NCBI GenBank assembly: GCA_031553975.1
Contig: JAVBKP010000033.1
Location: 1 to 40,280, forward strand
DNA length: 40,280 nucleotides
Source: JAVBKP01 sp031553975
Lineage (GTDB): Bacteria; Bacillota; Clostridia; Peptostreptococcales; Anaerovoracaceae
Direction of reading: 5' to 3'
The position numbers and the translations under genes were made by a program. Position 1 is the first letter of the stretch; each line of letters starts with the position of its first letter. A model generated the notes under the pieces. It saw nothing but the letters and a program-made list of their open reading frames with translations, was not told the origin of the DNA and ran no database searches. Positions 7,590-14,621 of this stretch are shown piece after piece.

Positions 7590-8693
7590 TTATTTCTCTA
7601 TTTTAACTTGTACCGCTATCATTTGGGACTCTAAAGATCTAAATTCACCTTCATTGCCCTTTTGATAAATTTTGCACTCATATGGTTTATGATCAATGTC
7701 CTTAAACTCATTGAAAATAATAAAATCATTTTTGTCTAACGCTTTCGATAAAGATTTTTGTCCATCTCTATTAACCGCTACCGTCACACCATCTTGTAGG
7801 CAGTAGAATCCATATATAGTATCGGGTGTCAGCTGGATTACTTTAGTATTCTCTACTTTAGATATCTCACCTTTCAATCCTTCTTTTAGCATAAGATTGA
7901 AATCAAGGCATTTTCCTTGGCTTTTCGTATCCCAAGTTCCAGAAAATTCGTCTTGACCATATTGTGCTAAATCTATGGTATGATGCCCTTCGTGTATTAA
8001 CTTTGTATTACCCGATAATACCATAATATGACGAAAATAGCCAGACAATTTTGTGAATGAAGACTCGTCTAATTCTATTGTAGCAGAAGAAATCCTCCAG
8101 TCAAAGTTTCTTTCTGTATATAATGCAGTTTTGGGATAAATATATAGCTCTCTTGTCATGCCGCCCGACCATTTAGATATCCGCTGATCAGATTCCTTGA
8201 CAATCTCATATTCAATGTGTTTTGGCTTAAACAATAGAACATTTATCAATATGGCTATTATAATTCCTACGATTGTATCTACCACTCGGTTGGTGGCATA
8301 TATGATTGGTGGTACCTCCAAATGAGGTGATATTATAATAATCAAAAATACAAAACATGCAATAATGATAGCATCTTGAATTTTAAATACATTACATAAA
8401 TATATCAGTAGTATTACACCTAAAAATCCTGCTACTACATCTCCGTATTGAAATTTGTACAATAGGTCGAGATAGGCGACGGCAATTCCAAATATGCCTC
8501 CAATAACAGTCCCTATTACCCTAAAAAAACCTTGTCTAACTGATTTCTCTACACTGTCTTGCATACAAATCAGAGTGGCTGTGGTAGCCATAAGTGCGCC
8601 CTCCCTATCTAGAATGTGATAGAAAAGAATGCAAGCTGCCACAGCAATTCCTGTTTTTATATTTCTGAGTCCTGGGTATGGTATTCTGCTCAT
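7590..8693 (-). CDS. ArAE/FUSC-like membrane protein fused to HutD/Ves cupin domain
   Basis: 367 residues in one uninterrupted frame. Residues 1-155 carry about five hydrophobic helices (PYPGLRNIKTGIAVAACIL, FFRVIGTVIGGIFGI, ATNRVVDTIVGIIIAI) and match the aromatic acid exporter (ArAE/FUSC-like, DUF939) membrane domain. Residues 165-352 are a HutD/Ves domain: SKWSGGMTRELYIYP, then NFDWRISSATIE, then FTKLSGYFRHIMVLSGN, then CLDFNLM. These correspond in order to landmarks of E. coli Ves. HutD/Ves proteins are bicupins of uncertain biochemistry linked to histidine use and cold response. The membrane half suggests transport of an organic acid sensed or bound by the cupin (inference). Its start lies 2 bp after the M23 peptidase stop. 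Confidence 0.85.
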   Translation of the reverse strand: MSRIPYPGLRNIKTGIAVAACILFYHILDREGALMATTATLICMQDSVEKSVRQGFFRVIGTVIGGIFGIAVAYLDLLYKFQYGDVVAGFLGVILLIYLCNVFKIQDAIIIACFVFLIIIISPHLEVPPIIYATNRVVDTIVGIIIAILINVLLFKPKHIEYEIVKESDQRISKWSGGMTRELYIYPKTALYTERNFDWRISSATIELDESSFTKLSGYFRHIMVLSGNTKLIHEGHHTIDLAQYGQDEFSGTWDTKSQGKCLDFNLMLKEGLKGEISKVENTKVIQLTPDTIYGFYCLQDGVTVAVNRDGQKSLSKALDKNDFIIFNEFKDIDHKPYECKIYQKGNEGEFRSLESQMIAVQVKIEK

Positions 8694-8695
8694 TT

Positions 8696-11338
8696 TTAAT
8701 ATCTCACATAGTCTAATGGATTTTTTACTTTTCCGTTAATACGCACTTCAAAGTGAAGATGTGGTCCTGTGGATCTACCGGTAGAGCCGACTGTTGCTAT
8801 TTGTTGACCCTTGGCTACCTTTTGTCCCTGTTTTACCAGAAGTTTGCTACAGTGAGCATACACTGTAACCATATTGCCACCATGGTCTATCCTTACTGTA
8901 TTGCCATAGTTGCCATCGTATCCTGCGTATATTATTGTTCCACCATCTGCTGCCTTAATGGATGTGCCTTTTGACGCTCCTATATCGATTCCTGCATGTA
9001 GTCTGCTCCATCTTTGACCCATTCTTGATGTAAGCGTACCAGTAACTGGTTTTTGCAACTTTCCTGTTCCTAGTAGTGCTGGAAGTTCTTTTGTTCCCTT
9101 TAATACAACTTGTGTTTTGGCCTCTTTTAGCACTTGTGATTCAAGTTCTTCTCTTTCTATTTCAAGGCCATTCTCACGTGTAATCTTAGCCGTTATCTTG
9201 CGTTTTCCTGCTGCTCCTGTTGTTTTAACTGAACTTTCGCCTTTATATAATTTGTTAGAGTCCTCGTATTTAATCTCAAACGGTATTTCGGCCTCATAAA
9301 TCTTAGTTTCTACCGTTTGGACTGTAATAAACGGTTTTGGTGCTATTACGCTAAGTTTTTGGTTGATTTGAAGCTTAGTTGGATCTACATTTGGATTAGC
9401 CGCTTGAATTTGCTTTGTTGTAATTCCATAATTCTTTGCGATTTCACTTAATGTCTCACCCTTTTGTACTTTATGAATTTTTTCTTCTAATGTGCCACTG
9501 GTTATAAGTCTTTTGGCGTCTTGCAAGTTGGTAATAGCTACTAACTTTGCCTGTACTTCGAGAATTTGAACGTCTTCAGCAAATGTAATTTCATCAAAGG
9601 CTTTTAAGTCTTTTCCTGCCACATATCCATCTTTAATTTCTTGTAATAGTGTTTCTAACTCTTTTTTATCTAAGAGTACCGCCACACTTCTGTCATCTAT
9701 CTTAAGGGCATATGCCTTAACATTAAGTTTGTTAATGTCATTTACTTTATCTAAAATTTGGTTTTCTGATAGCGTAGATCCATCTAGTCTTTCCCTGGTA
9801 AACCCAAAGTCCTTTTCTCCATTTATAATAATCTCTACGCCGTGCTCTTCTGCCAGATTTGTTTGCATTTTCTCGATAAGACCATATATATCTTCTTTTT
9901 CTTTTACGGTTCCGATTGGACTGCCACAAAACGTCACTTTGTACCCAGTTATACTTTCAAAATATGCGGAAGTGGAAAGAATCAGAACAACTATAGCAAC
10001 ACCTACAGCACTTGTAATCTGTATTGTTATCTCTTTTTGGAATAGAGGCTCCGCCTTTTGGGCTACAAACCTAAAAGGCTTTCCAATAATGCCTGCTATA
10101 CTCTCAAGACCGGTACCAACACGATTTGTAATAGGCTTTTGTTTTTCGTTTAAACTAGCAAAAAAATGTTTTGTACTAGCTGAGGTTCTACCTGGTATTG
10201 CTTTTGCGCCAGGAATAAAGCTAGTCTTTATAAAGTTAGCCAAAGGTGATAAGGCTTTCGTCTTGACGAATTGGGTAAACCTCACAATTTTATTGTAACC
10301 ACCCATATTATAAGTTTTGGATCTATCTTCTGGGATCAAATGAATACGTATCAGCAGAGCAATGAGTCTTTCTTTTGCTTTTGCTCTTTTAGCTCTCATT
10401 GCGTTGGGCCATCCATCAATGAAGTTGTCAGTCTTTTCTATGACATTGGCAAATTTGGGCACTATTATACCCATTATATGCTCATAATCTACTTCTTTCA
10501 TAGCTTCGACAATCTCGGGTTCAAATACTTCTTCAGTGCTCTCTATATACGCTTGATCGTCATTTTCACCAAATAAATTCTCGACAACGGCAGCAATCTC
10601 AGGGCTAATCTCTATTGTATGCTCTTCTTCTGGCAATGCCATAGTAGCCACATCCGAGTCTGTGTCTGACTCAATATCCTCTATATCAGATTCCACTGAC
10701 AATTCAGGTAAATCAAATCCCACCTGCTCCATCACTAGGTCATTCTGTTCGGACACCTCGACTTTATTAGAAGTATCCACTGTGATTATATCATCCACTG
10801 TGGTATTCTCAAGGCTTTCTTTGATTTCCTCAAACATCAGCAAGTCATTGTCCTTGCTAGGGCTAAGAAAATCTTTAATGGCTTTATCTGTAAATTCTTG
10901 ATAAAAATTCTTTATCTTGTCAAAAATAGAAATATTTGTTCTGATTTTAGGTTCTACTTTTGGTTCTGTTGGTGGTTCCACCACTTGCTCCGGTTTTATG
11001 ATGATCGGTTCAGAAGTTACCTCTGGTTTTATTATTAATGGCACCTCAACTGACTCTGGTTTTACTACAAGCGATTTTTGTTTTGGCTTCCTTTGTTCTA
11101 ACATCGGCTCTGGTAATTGGTTCTTGACATTAGAAACTAGCCTTGAAGACCCAAGTCTTGAAAGCTTTATGAAAAATGCAATGACAGCGTTGGTTTTACG
11201 TCTATTTCTTTTTCGCTGTCTACGCTGGCGAGCTTGTTCGTTGATCTCTGCGTTAAACAGTGAATCATAGTCTCGTCCTTCTTTATGTACCCTATTGTGA
11301 GATTTTCTTTTATTGTCTATATCTTTCATTTTAATCAC
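8696..11338 (-). CDS. Membrane-anchored M23 peptidase with LysM and G5 domains
   Basis: 880 residues. The N-terminal 435 are hydrophilic and predicted cytoplasmic: a basic stretch (residues 38-48), repeated IIKPE/KPE motifs (about 93-131), an acidic stretch (about 195-240), then basic and Pro-containing sequence. A single membrane helix follows (437-460). Outside lie an alpha/beta region (465-610), one LysM (621-665; HKVQKGETLSEIAKNYGI), a G5 domain (about 676-750) and an M23 endopeptidase (about 775-878) with HAGID (781-785) and HLHFE (860-864). It should cut peptidoglycan crosslinks at the outer membrane face. The GTG at 11338 gives the longest frame; ATG at 11329, 6 bases after AAGTGA, is the likelier start. 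It heads the operon leading into rnf. Confidence 0.92.
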   Translation of the reverse strand: MIKMKDIDNKRKSHNRVHKEGRDYDSLFNAEINEQARQRRQRKRNRRKTNAVIAFFIKLSRLGSSRLVSNVKNQLPEPMLEQRKPKQKSLVVKPESVEVPLIIKPEVTSEPIIIKPEQVVEPPTEPKVEPKIRTNISIFDKIKNFYQEFTDKAIKDFLSPSKDNDLLMFEEIKESLENTTVDDIITVDTSNKVEVSEQNDLVMEQVGFDLPELSVESDIEDIESDTDSDVATMALPEEEHTIEISPEIAAVVENLFGENDDQAYIESTEEVFEPEIVEAMKEVDYEHIMGIIVPKFANVIEKTDNFIDGWPNAMRAKRAKAKERLIALLIRIHLIPEDRSKTYNMGGYNKIVRFTQFVKTKALSPLANFIKTSFIPGAKAIPGRTSASTKHFFASLNEKQKPITNRVGTGLESIAGIIGKPFRFVAQKAEPLFQKEITIQITSAVGVAIVVLILSTSAYFESITGYKVTFCGSPIGTVKEKEDIYGLIEKMQTNLAEEHGVEIIINGEKDFGFTRERLDGSTLSENQILDKVNDINKLNVKAYALKIDDRSVAVLLDKKELETLLQEIKDGYVAGKDLKAFDEITFAEDVQILEVQAKLVAITNLQDAKRLITSGTLEEKIHKVQKGETLSEIAKNYGITTKQIQAANPNVDPTKLQINQKLSVIAPKPFITVQTVETKIYEAEIPFEIKYEDSNKLYKGESSVKTTGAAGKRKITAKITRENGLEIEREELESQVLKEAKTQVVLKGTKELPALLGTGKLQKPVTGTLTSRMGQRWSRLHAGIDIGASKGTSIKAADGGTIIYAGYDGNYGNTVRIDHGGNMVTVYAHCSKLLVKQGQKVAKGQQIATVGSTGRSTGPHLHFEVRINGKVKNPLDYVRY

Positions 11339-11374
11339 TTAACTACATTTTGTTTTGTTTCATCTTGCATTAAT

Positions 11375-11404
11375 ATTTTATCACTAAACAGGGTGGTTTT
11401 TCAG
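11375..11404 (-). promoter_or_regulatory. Candidate promoter of the M23-to-rnf operon
   Basis: On the minus strand CTGAAA, an 18-base spacer and TAAAAT preceded by TGA (extended -10). The -10 lies about 45 bp upstream of the probable start. The rest of the 226-bp gap (11339-11564) is AT-rich, with one DnaA box and the terminator of the gene before. Confidence 0.4.
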
Positions 11405-11478
11405 CATTTTTCGATTTTTATGTGTTCATTTTTGCAAATTAAATTTTAAAATTAGAATTTTTTGCTAACTAAGTTACT

Positions 11479-11487
11479 TTATCCACA
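11479..11487 (+). other. Isolated perfect DnaA box
   Basis: TTATCCACA, identical to the consensus 9-mer, in the gap between the DnaD-family gene and the M23 peptidase gene. No second box was seen beside it. A chance match is possible in AT-rich DNA. Confidence 0.45.
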
Positions 11488-11530
11488 ATATCTTGGGTAT
11501 TCTAGTAATAACAGACATATTTTACAAATC

Positions 11531-11563
11531 AAAAAGACTTGATATTTCAACCAAGCCTTTTGA
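11531..11563 (-). terminator. Intrinsic terminator after the DnaD-family gene
   Basis: Minus-strand hairpin AAAAGGCTTG, 10-base loop, CAAGTCTTTTT with one G-U pair, ending in T-rich sequence immediately after the stop codon at 11565. Confidence 0.72.
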
Positions 11564-11564
11564 T

Positions 11565-12839
11565 TTATGTATTTAATTTTTCTGCAAAACATTTACATCT
11601 TTCACCTGTATCTAGGATACCTGCATCCTTACAAATTCGGCAATCATAGATTGGATCTAGATAGTTGGGATAAAACTCGTTGTCTGTGAGTACGTATGCT
11701 TTTTCAGTCAGCAACTCACTAATTTGATTTTTTAGGCTTTCTATATGACTGGCTTTGTTGCTTGATTTAGATAGTGCTAGTTTTGACATTTGAATATTGA
11801 GATTGGATATTTCCGCTTCAATTCCTTTTATTCGTGGGATTTTATTATACACTTCTACTTTTCTAGTTTCTAGTAACTGCTTGTTCTTTTCTCTGGTTTT
11901 TTCATATGATTTGAATATGGCACCTGCTGAAGGTTTTTTGTCTTTGGTCTGTCTTGAGGTTCCATCCTTTTCATCGCTTCTGCCTTTTAGCACTGCATTT
12001 ACATACTTTAGATTTGGATTTGTAATACCACTGCTTTTTTTGCAGGCATCTAGTACGGCCTCCATACTAAGGTTCATCTCATCAAACCAAACATCCATAA
12101 TGCGTTTCTCTTCTTCTGTGGCATAGCGCATCATACCCAATGCCTTTAAGACTCGCTTGTATTGTGTATGTCTCTGGTCCGTTTCCTCCATGTGGGCTTC
12201 CATCTGCTCTGCCTTGGTGAACTGTTTTTCTCGCCACTCTTTAATCAAAGAGGAGACATATTTATAACTGTTGTTACCACGCTTTTGCACGCAATACTGA
12301 TATGTTTTTGTAATAAGATTCGGCTCCATGCCATCTTCATCTATCCACGAGAGAATATCTGTCAATTCTTTTACTTCTAGTGTCCTACCTACAATTTTTT
12401 CAACTTCTGCAAAGACATTTTTAATCTCTTGGTTTTCAAGGGTACTTTTCAGTTCCGGTGGTATGGCTGTTGCCAAGTTGGTTCGTTTCTTCGTCTGTTT
12501 AATACTTGTATGCATTAATGACTGCTTTAGATTTAGAAATTCTACTAAATATTCAAGCTTGCTGTCTGGGGATTTGTAATGCTTTCTCACTACCCCTTGC
12601 TTTTCCCAATATGTCCACGCCGCTAGCACTTCTTCCACTTCTTGCCCTAGATACTTGGCTATGATTTCATTGTTCATTGGCTCTTCACTGCCAGAGTACA
12701 TCAACGCAAACAGGTATACTTTGACAAAGTCACCTTTGGCATGGGCCATATACTCATTGATAAACAAATTTTCCACATTTGTATCACTAAGAAAAAGGTT
12801 GCTATTGTCTTTAATAAAATTTCCCGTTTGTCTCTTCAT
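11565..12839 (-). CDS. DnaD-family replication protein with C-terminal DnaI/DnaC-like zinc domain
   Basis: 424 residues. An N-terminal winged-helix DnaD domain (about 25-110; FVKVYLFALMYSG, LGQEVEEVLAAWTYWEKQGVV) is followed by two DnaB_2-type modules. The first (about 150-205) contains YKYVSSLIKEW, the conserved YxxxIxxxW-like signature; the second spans about 238-290. Residues 303-424 do not belong to usual DnaD proteins. FKSYEKTREKNKQLLETRKV, then YNKIPRIKGIEAEI, then a coiled segment and CRICKDAGILDTGERCKCF (Cys400, 403, 415, 417) match the N-terminal helicase-binding zinc region of the DnaI/DnaC helicase loader. The loader's AAA+ ATPase is absent and a terminator follows at once. The gene lies 11 bp after dnaB, consistent with replicative helicase loading. 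AAAGGA precedes ATG 12839. Confidence 0.87.
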   Translation of the reverse strand: MKRQTGNFIKDNSNLFLSDTNVENLFINEYMAHAKGDFVKVYLFALMYSGSEEPMNNEIIAKYLGQEVEEVLAAWTYWEKQGVVRKHYKSPDSKLEYLVEFLNLKQSLMHTSIKQTKKRTNLATAIPPELKSTLENQEIKNVFAEVEKIVGRTLEVKELTDILSWIDEDGMEPNLITKTYQYCVQKRGNNSYKYVSSLIKEWREKQFTKAEQMEAHMEETDQRHTQYKRVLKALGMMRYATEEEKRIMDVWFDEMNLSMEAVLDACKKSSGITNPNLKYVNAVLKGRSDEKDGTSRQTKDKKPSAGAIFKSYEKTREKNKQLLETRKVEVYNKIPRIKGIEAEISNLNIQMSKLALSKSSNKASHIESLKNQISELLTEKAYVLTDNEFYPNYLDPIYDCRICKDAGILDTGERCKCFAEKLNT

Positions 12840-12850
12840 TCTAAAATCCT

Positions 12851-14167
12851 TTATGATCTATACATATCAGCAAATTTAGTATATTTTCCAATCCATACTA
12901 GGTCTTGATGACCTGGTGCGCCATTTCTTTGTTTGGATACGATCACTTCACAAATATTAGGTCTTTCGCTCTCCTCGTTGTAATAATCATCTCTATATAG
13001 GAACATTACAATATCAGCATCTTGCTCGATAGATCCTGATTCTCTAAGGTCTGAAAGCATTGGTCTTTTATCTTGTCTTCCCTCCACAGCACGAGAAAGC
13101 TGAGACAAGGCAATCACAGGGCAGTCCATCTCTCTAGCAAGTTGCTTTAGGTAACGGGAGATTGTGCTGATCTCTTGTTGTCTATTTTCCACTCGACCTT
13201 CACTTCCCATGAGTTGTAAATAATCTATGATGACCAAATCTAAACCTTTATCTGCTTTTAGACGTCTGCATTTATTCTTCATCTCCAGTACTGTTATTCC
13301 TGGTGTATCATCTATAAAAATCTTACATTTTCCGATGGTATCAACAGCCATATTAAATTGCTCCCAATCGTCGATCTGTCCTGCTCTTATTTTGGTCATC
13401 TCAATATTAGATTCCATGCTGAGAATCCTTTGGGCTAGTTGCTCTTTTGGCATCTCTAGGCTAAACACCAAAACGCTGGCATCTGCTATCACAGCAGCAT
13501 TTTTAGCAATATTCAGCGCAAAGGCCGTCTTACCCATACCTGGTCTTGCTGCTAATATTAGTAGGTCTGATTTATTTAATCCCATCAGTTGCTTGTCTAT
13601 ATCTTTAAATCCAGTGGTAAGACCTGTCATTTCACCATTGGCAGCCAATTCATCTATTCTGCTGACTACATTTTCCCAAATTACAGTATTAATTGGTACA
13701 TAGTCACGATTTTGTCTTTTTTGGGCTATCTCAAATATCTGTCTTTCAGCAAAATCCAGTATCTCTGAAGGTTCTCCCTTTTCGGTATACCCACGTTCCA
13801 TAATATCAGAAGAGGATTTGATCAAGCTTCTCAAGATGGATTTTTCTTGAATAATCTTTGCATATTGTGCGGCATTAGAAGTAGATGGCGCAAAAGTAGA
13901 GAGGAAAGCCAGGTACTGTCTTCCTCCTACCATTTCTAATGTTTTTCTGGTTTTTAATTCTTCGCCTACTGTGATGGTATCTATTGGTTCATTCTTTTGA
14001 TAAAGTTCTCTGACAGCTGTAAAAATCTCTTTGTGGGCTTCACTATAAAAATCTTCTGGCTTTATCAGCTCTATTACATCCATCAGTGCATTTTTATCTA
14101 ATACCACTGAACCAAGTACAGATTTTTCAGCATCATCACTGTGGGGCTGGATTCTTTCAATGCTCAT
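12851..14167 (-). CDS. dnaB: Replicative DNA helicase DnaB (DnaC in Bacillus naming)
   Basis: 438 residues from the ATG at 14167 (MSIERIQPHS); AGGT lies about 7 bases upstream. A frame open to 14188 would start inside rplI and is unlikely. The N-terminal domain (DAEKSVLGSVVLD) is followed by a linker and a RecA-like ATPase: Walker A AARPGMGKTAFALN (about 205-218), Walker B LVIIDYLQLM (about 302-311) and the LRESGSIEQDAD motif. It is the hexameric replication-fork helicase. No intein is present. It follows rplI by 7 bp and precedes the DnaD-family gene, keeping gdpP-rplI-dnaB order. Confidence 0.97.
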   Translation of the reverse strand: MSIERIQPHSDDAEKSVLGSVVLDKNALMDVIELIKPEDFYSEAHKEIFTAVRELYQKNEPIDTITVGEELKTRKTLEMVGGRQYLAFLSTFAPSTSNAAQYAKIIQEKSILRSLIKSSSDIMERGYTEKGEPSEILDFAERQIFEIAQKRQNRDYVPINTVIWENVVSRIDELAANGEMTGLTTGFKDIDKQLMGLNKSDLLILAARPGMGKTAFALNIAKNAAVIADASVLVFSLEMPKEQLAQRILSMESNIEMTKIRAGQIDDWEQFNMAVDTIGKCKIFIDDTPGITVLEMKNKCRRLKADKGLDLVIIDYLQLMGSEGRVENRQQEISTISRYLKQLAREMDCPVIALSQLSRAVEGRQDKRPMLSDLRESGSIEQDADIVMFLYRDDYYNEESERPNICEVIVSKQRNGAPGHQDLVWIGKYTKFADMYRS

Positions 14168-14174
14168 AGAATAC

Positions 14175-14621
14175 CTATTCAGCCTCAATTATAACTTTTA
14201 ATTTTGCTCTAACTTCTGGGTGAAGTTTTATTTCAATCTCAGACTCACCTGCGTGCTTTATAGGCTCGTCCATTAAGAATTTTTTCTTATCAACATCTAA
14301 TTTGTATTGTGATTTTAAGGCCTCTGCAATATCTTTAGATGTGATGGATCCAAATAATCTGCCACCTTGTCCTGATTTTGTTTTGATTGTCACTGGGGAT
14401 TTAGCCAATACCTCAGACATCTCTTTCGCTGTTGCTAGGTCATCTGCTGCCTTTTGTGCGTCTGCTGCCTTTTGTGCATCCAATTGCTTTAAGTTGGTGC
14501 CAGACGCTTCCTTCGCAAATCCTTTTGGGATTAGGTAATTACGCGCATGTCCATCGCTGGCCTCCAAAATATCTCCTTTTTTTCCAGTACCTTTAACATC
14601 TTTTAATAGTATTACTCTCAT
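14175..14621 (-). CDS. rplI: 50S ribosomal protein L9
   Basis: 148 residues, the standard L9 length. The N-terminal rRNA-binding domain MRVILLKDVKGTGKKGDILEASDGHARNYLIP is diagnostic and is followed by the long helix and a C-terminal domain. The central helix contains a short duplication (DAQKAADAQKAADD, about residues 49-62). It starts directly after the gdpP stop with GGGAGG within the gdpP end, in the common gdpP-rplI-dnaB order of Firmicutes. Confidence 0.97.
   Translation of the reverse strand: MRVILLKDVKGTGKKGDILEASDGHARNYLIPKGFAKEASGTNLKQLDAQKAADAQKAADDLATAKEMSEVLAKSPVTIKTKSGQGGRLFGSITSKDIAEALKSQYKLDVDKKKFLMDEPIKHAGESEIEIKLHPEVRAKLKVIIEAE

Noticed and set aside
9747..9929. Arg-rich minus-strand small open frame
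   Set aside because: It lies entirely inside the M23 peptidase gene in another frame; its Arg content is a shadow of that gene's codons.
11339..11564. Possible remnant of the loader AAA+ domain after the DnaD-family gene
   Set aside because: The minus strand has a terminator at once and then AT-rich DNA with many stops; no Walker motif was seen in any frame.
12851..14188. Upstream start of dnaB at 14188 within rplI
   Set aside because: The ATG at 14167 gives the canonical N-terminus and has a better-spaced ribosome site.
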